DNA of 64,000 nt from Candidatus Aminicenantota bacterium (GTDB lineage: Bacteria; Acidobacteriota; Aminicenantia; Aminicenantales; Aminicenantaceae): NCBI GenBank assembly GCA_011773465.1, contig WVXO01000012.1, positions 2,368-66,367 of the forward strand. The letters run 5' to 3'. The first letter of the stretch is position 1, and each line of letters begins with the position of its first letter. The notes beneath the pieces were generated by a model. It searched no databases. It had not been told where the DNA came from and was given only the letters and a program-made list of their open reading frames with translations. This document shows, one piece after another, positions 34,526-42,315 of this stretch. A program made the translations under genes and the position numbers.

Positions 34526-35326
34526 TCAGAAAAGGCCATTAAAAAGAACATCGGCATGGAAGAGCTCTCGAGTCCTTCGCCTGACTCTCCACTCTACTGT
34601 ATCTTTTACAGTGAAATAAAACCAGAGCTTATCAAAAAATCTTAACTTTTTTATGTAATACTGAGAAAAATCTGTGAAGTTATCGACAATGATACTTCCG
34701 ACTTCATTGTCTTTCTCGTCAAGAACAATAATCCTGAAGATTTCTTTCTCCTCCTCCCCTTCTGTTACTGTTTCTGTCTCCAGCTTTCCATATATCTTTG
34801 CTTTTTCTATTCCTTCCCATCCCTCTTTTTTATCGAAGGAAAGGGTTTTTATGACATGAAATTCATTTCTTGCTTCTAGGTCCAAGTAATCATCCATTAC
34901 GAATTCTTCTGTTCTAATAAAAATGCTCATCCAATTTCTCCCTGACTCTTTAACTTCGATATCATTCGCTATTAAAATGGACGGCCTTTCAGGGGAAAAC
35001 GCTCCTTTGCCTCTTACCTCTTTGCCGACAAGTGTACTAGCATCACCTGACTCTAGGGGTCCTTGAACAATGATGTCAAATCCACTGGCTTCGGGAATAA
35101 AAAGATACCTTCCAACACCGACATTGACAACACCTTCAAACTCAATAATGCCTTCTTTAGCCACCAAGCCCTCTTCCCCCAAAGCCATCTTTTCTCCTGC
35201 TTTTTTCTTGCAGGAAATACTTCCTCCAATCACCAATAAAAGCGCTAATAAGCTAAGACTAAGAGTCCGGACGATCATCTCCTGCTTACTTTTTCCTTCA
35301 GTTGATACCGATATCCTAATAGCCAT
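34526..35326 (-). CDS. Putative lipoprotein of unknown function
   Basis: GGAGGT is 7 bases before ATG 35326, which supports the long start with a 16-residue charged n-region. A hydrophobic segment (LSLSLLALLLVIGG) ends in the lipobox-like SISC, followed by basic KKK and an acidic, strand-rich protein (VNVGVGRYLFIPEASGFDIIV, GKEVRGKGAF). The middle resembles an OB-like fold, but I would not assign a family. It converges on the amidase gene. Confidence 0.6.
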   Translation of the reverse strand: MAIRISVSTEGKSKQEMIVRTLSLSLLALLLVIGGSISCKKKAGEKMALGEEGLVAKEGIIEFEGVVNVGVGRYLFIPEASGFDIIVQGPLESGDASTLVGKEVRGKGAFSPERPSILIANDIEVKESGRNWMSIFIRTEEFVMDDYLDLEARNEFHVIKTLSFDKKEGWEGIEKAKIYGKLETETVTEGEEEKEIFRIIVLDEKDNEVGSIIVDNFTDFSQYYIKKLRFFDKLWFYFTVKDTVEWRVRRRTRELFHADVLFNGLF

Positions 35327-35536
35327 AACTCATACCTCCAAATCTTTAATCATTCTCCAAAATGGTAATTAATCGGGAGCGAAAAATCTCCTCTTTATTA
35401 AATAAAAAAATCCTTTCTCTGGATTTAATTTATCGTATTTTATACCACTGAAAAAGACAAAAGTAAAGAAGAAAATTCAATATGTAAAAGGGGACAGGCT
35501 ACTCCACGAGAGCCACATCTTCAATAACTATCGCTC

Positions 35537-36061
35537 TTAAAAATTCCAGTCTCTTCTCCAAAAACGGTGAAATCTTTGCCGGAAAAAACCACGCCTGAAA
35601 AATCCTTTCCGTCCCATGAATCTGTCTCTCCTCCAACCTATTCGCTTCTTATACTTTTCCAGCTTTTCCCACTGTTCGGGAGTCAGCATCTTTTTTATTT
35701 CTTTTCTGTGCTGGATAGACTTTTTAAAACGATCCGATCGAAATTTCGCTTGCTTGTCATAAATTTCCAGGATTTTTTTCTCGTTGGCTTCTGGATCGCG
35801 CATCAACTCTCTGAGCTCTTTCCGAACTGCCCGCATGTTCTTCATTGACTCTTTTCTCTCCTCCTGCCGCTTCTTTCTGAACTCCTCCAATTTCGATTTC
35901 TGATCAGGAGTCAAATCGAGAAATTCCTCCCAGGTAGAAGGAAAATCCCGGGATACTTCCTTTTCGGGTTTCTTCGCTTCTTGACTATGGGCGCTTGGAG
36001 GGAAAATAGCAAAACTTAAGAAAAAAAGAATCAAGGTCATAAACAGGACATGTCTTTTCAT
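35537..36061 (-). CDS. Spy/CpxP-like periplasmic protein with Arg/Phe-rich tail
   Basis: I start at ATG 36061, preceded by AAGGAGG; the track start at 36127 lacks a ribosome site. A signal peptide (MKRHVLFMTLILFFLSFAIF) is followed by two LTP-type motifs, LDLTPDQKSKLEEFRKKRQ and KMLTPEQWEKLEKYKKRIG. These flank a long helix, the layout of Spy/CpxP-like zinc- or stress-responsive periplasmic proteins. The C-terminus is unusual: about 30 residues rich in Arg, Phe and Trp (GFFRRGFFRQRFHRFWRRDW). Confidence 0.75.
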   Translation of the reverse strand: MKRHVLFMTLILFFLSFAIFPPSAHSQEAKKPEKEVSRDFPSTWEEFLDLTPDQKSKLEEFRKKRQEERKESMKNMRAVRKELRELMRDPEANEKKILEIYDKQAKFRSDRFKKSIQHRKEIKKMLTPEQWEKLEKYKKRIGWRRDRFMGRKGFFRRGFFRQRFHRFWRRDWNF

Positions 36062-36139
36062 TTTAAACCTCCTTAATGTTTTCTCAGATTTTTTAGACAA
36101 CAAGAAAACTAAATCCTTGGCTAGCATGGAGGTATAATT

Positions 36140-36345
36140 AATCTGTATGGATTTGATTTATCGAACCCCATCTTTTGATCATGCAAATGCAGAGGCCTGA
36201 TGAATCAACCCTTTATCGTATATATAAGGTGGGCTTGATAAATCAAGCCCCTACGAACAATAAGAAAGTGGGATTGATTTAACAAGCCCCTGCGAGCAAT
36301 AAGAAGGAGTGATTGATTTATCAAACCCGCCCTTTTGACTTGATA
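36140..36345. repeat. Family A repeat array 7
   Basis: Here the unit AGGTGGGCTTGATAAATCAA...CCCCTACG is followed by a spacer (AACAATAAGAA). The pattern then recurs with changes (AGTGGGATTGATTTAACAAG...CCCTGCGAGCAATAAGAA, then GGAGTGATTGATTTATCAAAC...). It is thus a tandem array of about 41-base unit plus spacer. Decayed units lie further left, from about 36140. It occupies the leader side of the Spy-like gene and most of a 468-base gap; the rest holds the hairpin at 36411. Confidence 0.75.
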
Positions 36346-36410
36346 GACAGGTAGGGACACAAGAGATTGAAAATTTAATAAGATTAAGAGTTAATAAAGA
36401 TCTTAAAATC

Positions 36411-36431
36411 CAGCCTCTAAGCTGGAGGCTG
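36411..36431 (-). terminator. Possible terminator behind the 65-aa gene
   Basis: On the minus strand CAGCCTC-CAGCTTA-GAGGCTG forms a 7-bp hairpin followed by GATTTT. The T-run is short, so termination would be weak. It lies about 100 bases behind the small gene's stop. Confidence 0.3.
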
Positions 36432-36529
36432 TAAAAAGCTACTTCTTCCTCAGCTCTTGACCTCCCCTCATTTTTGTGAGGCTCTACTACTTGATTTTCA
36501 GGAGCCTTAAATCAAATCAGGAGAAAATA

Positions 36530-36727
36530 TTATTTCTTTTTCAGGATGGGCATGCCCGTTCTTTCAGTTTCAATAACTTTGTATCCATCAGGAACTGCAT
36601 CTAATGATCCACTCCTCACATCACGGGCAAAAAAGTAGATTCTCTGTACACGACCCCCTTTTAGGTTAACATCCTTAAAATGGAGATAATACTTTACCCC
36701 TTTTGAGTTGGTGAATTCATATGCCAT
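36530..36727 (-). CDS. Small conserved-looking protein (65 aa), unknown function
   Basis: GGAGG stands 8 bases before the ATG. The product MAYEFTNSKGVKYYLHFKDV... with GGRVQRIYFFARDVR and a basic end (GMPILKKK) resembles short hypothetical proteins I recall from many bacteria, with the same KGxxYYLH and G-G-R-x-Q-x-I-Y-F-F-A pattern. It is soluble and strand-rich, without signal peptide. It follows fadL-like by 30 bases on the same strand and is probably co-transcribed. The ribosome site and codon usage support a real gene. Confidence 0.7.
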   Translation of the reverse strand: MAYEFTNSKGVKYYLHFKDVNLKGGRVQRIYFFARDVRSGSLDAVPDGYKVIETERTGMPILKKK

Positions 36728-36757
36728 TTACTTTACCTCCAATTTTAATATTATTGA

Positions 36758-38038
36758 CTAAAAAATAAAGCCGATGCTTACTCCGATAAGATGGGCAGTT
36801 GTTGAATATGTGCCCAGCCCAAGATTATCTCTAGTCACGGGATGAAGCACGAGACCCCTATTTTCGCTTTCCCTATCCTTGAAAGGCTCATATTGATAGG
36901 CAACATCGATGACAAAGTTACCGCTTTTATAACCAAATCCTCCTGTAAAGGCCAACCGATTTGCATCAGGAAGGATGGGATCCATATATTCAACAGGCTG
37001 GGGCGTTTTATCATAAAGAACTCCGGCCCTCAAAGCAAAATTTTCATTAACCATGTATTGAAAGCCCCCCCGAATGACATAAGAATCCTTCCAATTTTCC
37101 TCGAATGTTTCAGTTTCATCTGGAATAGGTTCAGGATTATCAACTTCGATAACAAATTCTTTGAAGCTGCTCCAGAGGATATAATGAAAATCAGCAGTAA
37201 CAATCAAGCTTTCGGTCAAATTAAAAGCTGCTCCAAATCCGAGTATATGCGGTATATGGAAAGTAGTAGCAACATCTGCTTCAGTGGGTACAAATGGCTG
37301 TAGTGGTAGGGGAATATCTGAATTATCGAGCATCAGGTCTCCTTCAAGATCAAGATCGAATCCTCCGCGCCAGTTGAATCCCAGGGAAAAATTCTCTCCC
37401 CTATAGAGAGCTCCCGCATTCAAGCCAAATGCATCGCCATTCCCTTCTACAGTAATAGGCGCTTCATAGAAAGTACCACTAAGTGGGGGAAGTTCGAGTA
37501 AATTAACACGTTCAAAGGTTAAAGTCGAATAGATGTAAGTAACACCAACTGCTACAGAGAAATTATCGGTGAGCTTGACGGCAACAACAGGATTGAAGAA
37601 AAACGTCTTCATGTCAGCTTCTGTGGAAATATACTTTAGTGCCCACTCTTCAGGCCATTTTGTCCCCAGGCCGTAAGGACTAAAAAAGCCGAAGCCAGCC
37701 GCAATTCTATCATTTATCTTATGGGAAATGTGAAAATTTGAAGGGTAGAACCATTGACTTACCGTTTCTACAGTTGTGGCTAGGTTTGTTAGCTCCAAAG
37801 AGGTGTTGGATGTGATCAAGGTTGTCCCCAGAGAAATCTGGGTTCCATCCAAAAAGGCTATGCCAGCGGGGTTGTGGAAAACGGCTGAAGGGTTGTTGGC
37901 GAGAGCAACAAATGCACCACCCATGGCCATCGCTGCAGCACCGTGCTCATAGATCAGAAAACCTGCACCATGAGATAAAGAACTAAAACCAAAAAACACT
38001 AAAGAAAATATTGCTATTGCAGTGATGTATTTTCTCAT
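36758..38038 (-). CDS. OmpP1/FadL-family outer-membrane transporter
   Basis: ATG 38038 is chosen because GGAGG lies 6 bases upstream; the track ATG overlaps that site. A signal peptide (MRKYITAIAIFSLVFFGFSS) is followed by the FadL hallmark AGFLIYEHGAAAMAMGGAFVALANNPSAVFHNPAGIAFL, the hatch and NPA region. A 14-strand-type barrel follows, with aromatic strand ends and terminal IGVSIGFIF. FadL-type channels import hydrophobic compounds such as fatty acids or aromatic hydrocarbons. A good promoter precedes it. Confidence 0.93.
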   Translation of the reverse strand: MRKYITAIAIFSLVFFGFSSLSHGAGFLIYEHGAAAMAMGGAFVALANNPSAVFHNPAGIAFLDGTQISLGTTLITSNTSLELTNLATTVETVSQWFYPSNFHISHKINDRIAAGFGFFSPYGLGTKWPEEWALKYISTEADMKTFFFNPVVAVKLTDNFSVAVGVTYIYSTLTFERVNLLELPPLSGTFYEAPITVEGNGDAFGLNAGALYRGENFSLGFNWRGGFDLDLEGDLMLDNSDIPLPLQPFVPTEADVATTFHIPHILGFGAAFNLTESLIVTADFHYILWSSFKEFVIEVDNPEPIPDETETFEENWKDSYVIRGGFQYMVNENFALRAGVLYDKTPQPVEYMDPILPDANRLAFTGGFGYKSGNFVIDVAYQYEPFKDRESENRGLVLHPVTRDNLGLGTYSTTAHLIGVSIGFIF

Positions 38039-38127
38039 TAGAACCTCCAAAAAGATGTATTAAAAACTCCTGCTAAGAGTGCTTTAATATTAGTAACTTT
38101 CTCCAAGTCCTCAGCCTTGTCCAAGTA

Positions 38128-38154
38128 TTTATAAAAAACAGGCTATAATGTCAA
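38128..38154 (-). promoter_or_regulatory. Promoter of the FadL-type gene
   Basis: On the minus strand TTGACA (38154-38149) and TATAAA (38133-38128) are separated by 15 bases, the same arrangement as the nrdD promoter. It lies about 90 bases before the start codon. Confidence 0.5.
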
Positions 38155-38194
38155 GATAAAATTTGAAAAAAAATTTAAAATTTTCAATTTTTTC

Positions 38195-38222
38195 TTTACA
38201 TTTATTTTATTTCTTGTATAAT
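38195..38222 (+). promoter_or_regulatory. Promoter-like sequence pointing towards the 3' end of the M20 gene
   Basis: TTTACA and TATAAT are 16 bases apart. No rightward gene follows, and the next gene (M20 peptidase) is on the other strand. A transcript would be antisense or a small RNA. GCGGG...CCCGC at about 38239-38262 could form a short hairpin behind it. This is the notable content of the 318-base gap. Confidence 0.35.
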
Positions 38223-38356
38223 GATAGTGGTTCTTTTTTGCGGGCTGGAGAGAACCCCCGCCTTTTGGTTCCCATCATCAACCCCCCTTTTGCTGACAAC
38301 AGCCCGCACTCCTTCTCTATAAAAATAGTATGGCTGACTTGCGAAACGAAATTTTT

Positions 38357-39619
38357 CTATTTAAGGCAATATATCAAAAGCAAGATTTGTTTCATCGCCA
38401 AAAAGAGGCCGTCTATTTCAGCCTCCTCCCTAAGAGTGTGCTTAAACCGGCCGTAAGTTCTCCCTAAATTCACAGAGAGGATGCCTCTTTCTATGCCCGC
38501 GTTGGCCTCTGTGGAACCCAGAGGATCCACTTCTATTTCTTTAACCTCGAGAAATTTAAGAATATCGAAAACCGTCCTCACTAAAAAAGAATCCCCTGCT
38601 CCAGGAATTTGATAGGCTTTTGAACGTTCATTAAGGTTCATTTTCAACTCAACTCCCACATCAGCGGCAACATCCTGGCAGATCTTTTTAATTTTACGTT
38701 GGGCTTTCTTAAGCTCTTCCTGGTCGGCCGAACGAAGGTCTACAGTAAAATAAGACTCCTGAGAAACAGCATTCCTGACTTTTCCTCCTCCAATCATGCC
38801 AACATTAATAATAGTCCATTTTTCCGGAGGCTTTGAGCGAAGCTCAATCTCACAGATCCGCTCTATGGCCTTGGCTACGGCCAAATTCGGATTGGGCACA
38901 CCACGACTCTGCATTGTATGGGCCCCAGGACCGCGGAAAGTAATCCTTCCTCCCCCAAATCCTAAAGCACCATAATGAACTTTTCCCAAGTCCCCATCAA
39001 GGGCGATGACTAAATCAAACTTCTCTTTCGTAGAATCCAGGAAAGCCTCCATTCCGACAAACCCGACTTCCTCTCCTACGCTTCCCATGAAATAATAGGT
39101 ATTCTTAGGCTTGAACCCCGCCTGCTTTAAAGCCCGTATTGACCAGAGAAGGTTTACCAAATTGGCTGTATCATCCCCTATGCCAGGAGCCTTAAGAAGA
39201 TTTCCCTCTCTTTTGACTTTGATCTCCCATACTCCCTGGAAGACAGTGTCCATGTGGGCGGAAATGATGATCTTCTTTCCCCGACCAGTTCCTTTCCAGA
39301 TGCCGATAACATTGCCAGAAGTATCGATAAATACTTCATCCAGGCCAGAAGCTTCGAATTGTTTTTTTAGGTACTCGGCTCTCTTCTCCTCATGTCCGGA
39401 AGGCGCAGGAATTTCTGTTAGATAAATCCATTCTTGGATGATCTTTTCTCGATTCTGCGCGATAAAAGAAAACACCTCCCGAACCAAAGGGGAGTTGACC
39501 ATCTCGCGTTTAAAGAGGGACTCCTCGCCCTTAAGGCTGGCTAAAGAAACAGTTGAGAAAACGATTATACCAAGCAAGCCAAATTTAAAATATTTTTTCA
39601 TTATTTCTGCTCTTCTCAT
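38357..39619 (-). CDS. Exported M20-family metallopeptidase
   Basis: AAGGA lies before ATG 39619. The signal peptide follows a six-residue lead (MKKYFKFGLLGIIVFSTVSL). M20 metal and catalytic residues are visible: IIISAHMDTVF, APGIGDDTANLVNLL, MGSVGEEVGFVGMEAF, VIALDGD, and KHTLREEAEI near the end. The dimerisation domain begins around GGGRITFRGPGAHTM. PepT/CPG2-like exopeptidases act on small peptides or acylated amino acids. It is 29 bases behind the M64 gene on the same strand, so agmatinase, M64 and M20 form one operon. Confidence 0.9.
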   Translation of the reverse strand: MRRAEIMKKYFKFGLLGIIVFSTVSLASLKGEESLFKREMVNSPLVREVFSFIAQNREKIIQEWIYLTEIPAPSGHEEKRAEYLKKQFEASGLDEVFIDTSGNVIGIWKGTGRGKKIIISAHMDTVFQGVWEIKVKREGNLLKAPGIGDDTANLVNLLWSIRALKQAGFKPKNTYYFMGSVGEEVGFVGMEAFLDSTKEKFDLVIALDGDLGKVHYGALGFGGGRITFRGPGAHTMQSRGVPNPNLAVAKAIERICEIELRSKPPEKWTIINVGMIGGGKVRNAVSQESYFTVDLRSADQEELKKAQRKIKKICQDVAADVGVELKMNLNERSKAYQIPGAGDSFLVRTVFDILKFLEVKEIEVDPLGSTEANAGIERGILSVNLGRTYGRFKHTLREEAEIDGLFLAMKQILLLIYCLK

Positions 39620-39648
39620 TATTTTTTCCTTAATTTCTTTAGCAAAGT

Positions 39649-41142
39649 TTATTCGCTGTAGTATTTGATGACCCGAACAACTGCTTGCTCACAGACCTTA
39701 CAAAAAGGCTTCTTTCCTTTGGTGAACATCAGGCAGTCGAGCATAGGCCGATAGAGGCCTTTGGCTGAATAGCCTGCACCCTCAAAAACGCCAACCTTTT
39801 CTTTAAACCTGCTTTTTGAAAGATAGTCATCCACTTTTTGGGCATGTTCTTTGGAAAGCCGTTCAGACTCTTGTTCAACCTTCTCTACTTCAGCTTGGGG
39901 AGCCTTCTCTCTTTTCATCGTCGCAATCTTTTCGTTTATTTCACGGCGTATCTTCTGGTAAGCCATATCCATCTTGTCAAAACCTTCCTTTTCCCAAGGG
40001 GTTGGAATTTCAATATGAGGAGTCAGCAAATCTTTCCATTTAAGGTTCTCGGAATCAAGCAGAGCGGTGATATTAGGCTCTACGGGCTCCACTCCTCTTG
40101 GATAAAATTCATTATAAGCTACGGACGATGTGTAATATTCGTCCGCGAGACCGGCAAAGGAATGGCCAAACTCGTGCAGGAAGAGATACTCATACCACTG
40201 ATTGTCTACCGTAAAAGTGCAGTACAGATTGTAGATTCCTCCACCTCCATAGCGTTTATGATTGATCATGATAAACAGGGTGTCGTAGGGAACATGGGCT
40301 GCTATATCGCGAAGGGATCTGTTGTCTTCTGTCAGTAGATAACGTTCTGAGCCCAGAGAGTTAAAGGTAGCATTGAGCGCAGTATTTTTGAAGATTCCAG
40401 GTCTAGGTTCATCACAACCGCTTTCCTCTGAAGGTTTAAACACGCCATAGATATTGAAACTGTCTTTGTAAGTTATGTAAGGTTCATGGTTAAAAAAAAT
40501 CTCGGTAAACCGCTTTAAATCTGCCTCAACCTTTTCTTCTTCTTTAGAGGTATACCCTTCGGCGATGAAGGCTATATCTACTTTCTCATGAGGACTTCCA
40601 CTTTTCAGGATTTCAAAGACTTTGACTTTTTTGTCCAAATTTTCTTTTATGATGCTTACCGAAAAAGGATCGATCCCCTGGCTGAAAAGAACGTGAAGAT
40701 TATTCTCTCGATCCCTCACTTCCAGGGTAAACTTGATGTTTTTCTTTGGATAAGGAATGAGAATTGTCTCGTGATAAGCTCTTTTTATACCCTTTAGAGC
40801 CTGATTAGTTGTCTTGTACTCGCCGAAGTAGCTATCAAATCCTTTGGAATAAATAAGCTTTCCTGATGAAGAATCGTAAATTTTAGCGTGGTAGCGGCCA
40901 TTATCGAATTTATCAATAAGGTTGCGCTGGCTCCCTGCCCAGATACCCTGCTCGTAAACCTGATCGACTGTGATCCATTCTTCTTTAGCATCACCAATGT
41001 GAAAATAATCCAGGCGCATGGTTCTATCGACAAAATAATCATCAAATCTAAAAGATGCTTGAGTAGACAGGGCTCTTAAGAAAGAGAGAGTAATAATAAT
41101 AAAAGATACAACGGCACTAAAAAATATAATTTTACGTCTCAT
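39649..41142 (-). CDS. Exported M64-family (IgA-peptidase-like) metallopeptidase
   Basis: A signal-anchor segment (IIFFSAVVSFIIITLSFLRAL) is followed by a beta-sandwich N-terminal domain and the M64 core: DIAFIAEGYTSKE and VFKPSEESGCDEP. The zinc site is H323-E-F-G-H327 in LHEFGHSFAGLADEYY, where Asp334 is the probable third ligand. The M64 family includes the Clostridium ramosum IgA peptidase, but most members in environmental bacteria are of unknown substrate. A helical, charged insertion (REKAPQAEVEKVEQESERLS) precedes the C-terminal Cys pair CKVCEQ. Its ATG overlaps the agmatinase-family stop by 4 bases. Confidence 0.88.
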   Translation of the reverse strand: MRRKIIFFSAVVSFIIITLSFLRALSTQASFRFDDYFVDRTMRLDYFHIGDAKEEWITVDQVYEQGIWAGSQRNLIDKFDNGRYHAKIYDSSSGKLIYSKGFDSYFGEYKTTNQALKGIKRAYHETILIPYPKKNIKFTLEVRDRENNLHVLFSQGIDPFSVSIIKENLDKKVKVFEILKSGSPHEKVDIAFIAEGYTSKEEEKVEADLKRFTEIFFNHEPYITYKDSFNIYGVFKPSEESGCDEPRPGIFKNTALNATFNSLGSERYLLTEDNRSLRDIAAHVPYDTLFIMINHKRYGGGGIYNLYCTFTVDNQWYEYLFLHEFGHSFAGLADEYYTSSVAYNEFYPRGVEPVEPNITALLDSENLKWKDLLTPHIEIPTPWEKEGFDKMDMAYQKIRREINEKIATMKREKAPQAEVEKVEQESERLSKEHAQKVDDYLSKSRFKEKVGVFEGAGYSAKGLYRPMLDCLMFTKGKKPFCKVCEQAVVRVIKYYSE

Positions 41143-42002
41143 GATTCCTCCTCTGACCTTGGTCTGTTTAAAATAGCTATCCCGCCCACCACTTCTTTAA
41201 TGATTTTTACTGCAGCTGCGGCTGTGATTCCTGATTTATCTCGATCAGGATAAACCTCTACTACATCCAATCCCACAATTCGAGCATCTAAAGCATGAAG
41301 GATGTCTAAGGCCTGACGCGTAGAAAGGCCCCCTGCCTCGTGGTGGGCGACTCCGGGGGCAAAAGCAGGGTCAAGGGCATCCATATCAAAAGATATATAT
41401 AGGGGATTTGAAAACTCCAAAGAAAGCGAGCCTTTAATATCTTTCATCTCAATCATCCTAACTCCATGTTCTGATGCTTTTGTTCTCTGCTGACCAGTAG
41501 CAGCTCTTATCCCTACCTGAACAAGATTTTGAGCCAGGCCCTCTTCCATGATTCTGGCAAATGGGCAGGCATGGGAATAACGGTCTCCGCGCATCTCTTC
41601 GTATAAATCCGGATGGGCATCGAAATGGAGGATATCCAAGGGCTCAAACTTTCTGGCAAAGGCTCTCACAACAGGATAGCTGATAGAATGGTCTCCGCCC
41701 AATACAACAGGTACTGCATTCTTTTCTAGTATCTTAAGGACGTTTTCTTCTATTCGGGAGAACGCATCGAAAAAATCTCCTGAAGCATCCATATCCCCCA
41801 GGTCCGTCAAAATTATCTCTTCATCTAAATTAGCACCTAGTTCAGTCCACGGATTGATGGCTCTCCCGGTGGATGCGGCCCTGATGGCCTGAGGTCCTTT
41901 GGAAGCTCCCCTTAAGTAACAGGACTTCTCATCAAAGGGAATTCCGATAATAGCGATATCGTAGTCTTCGGTTTGCTTTACTGCCCCTCCAAAATCAGTC
42001 AT
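41139..42002 (-). CDS. Ureohydrolase (agmatinase/arginase family)
   Basis: I start at ATG 42002 (MTDFGGAVKQ) since GGAG lies 7 bases upstream; the track begins at 42059. The binuclear manganese ligands are all there: VLGGDHSISYP, ILHFDAHPDLYE and SFDMDALDPAFAPGV, followed by HHEAGGLSTRQAL. The HHEAGGLS segment is agmatinase-like, but guanidinobutyrase, formimidoylglutamase or arginase activity cannot be excluded. It hydrolyses a guanidino compound to urea. It is the first gene of an operon with two exported peptidases, which suggests arginine or agmatine use from degraded protein. Confidence 0.9.
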   Translation of the reverse strand: MTDFGGAVKQTEDYDIAIIGIPFDEKSCYLRGASKGPQAIRAASTGRAINPWTELGANLDEEIILTDLGDMDASGDFFDAFSRIEENVLKILEKNAVPVVLGGDHSISYPVVRAFARKFEPLDILHFDAHPDLYEEMRGDRYSHACPFARIMEEGLAQNLVQVGIRAATGQQRTKASEHGVRMIEMKDIKGSLSLEFSNPLYISFDMDALDPAFAPGVAHHEAGGLSTRQALDILHALDARIVGLDVVEVYPDRDKSGITAAAAVKIIKEVVGGIAILNRPRSEEES

Positions 42003-42079
42003 TTCTGTTCTCCAGATGTGGCATATTAAAGATCCATCTCTAAAAAAAGAAGAAAGCAAAAAAGATTATACAGTGAATG

Positions 42080-42239
42080 CGGTCAGACTTGCAAAACTTG
42101 AGTTTTTTGCGGGATAAAATAAAATCATACAAACTGAGGCCGTCAAATAAGAAACAGATAAAAACTTAACTCTTAAAGACCTGACCGACCAGGGAAAACA
42201 GGGTACAATAGAAAGCTCAAGTTTTGCAAGCATGATCCC
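42080..42239. mobile_element. Family B MITE-like element, copy 1 (about 160 bp)
   Basis: The element starts GGTCAGACTTGCAAAACTTG and ends with its inverse (CTCAAGTTTTGCAAGCATGA...CCC). The interior matches copy 2 throughout, for example GGGATAAAATAAAATCATAC against AGGATAAAATGAAATCATAT and CAGGGAAAACAGG against CAGGAAAAACAGG. A spare right arm (TTCAAGTTTTCAAAGTCTGA) follows at 42258-42281. It occupies the 313-base divergent gap before the metallophosphoesterase gene. No ORF lies inside. Confidence 0.75.
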
Positions 42240-42315
42240 AAATTTTTAATTCAATAATTCAAGTTTTCAAAGTCTGAGCCCTGTGTTACAATCGCTCTTT
42301 GGCAAAAGGCTTGAA

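Noticed and set aside
38163-38456. 97-aa plus-strand ORF
   Set aside because: It overlaps the 3' end of the M20 gene and begins in an AT-rich promoter region; the protein has no recognisable features.
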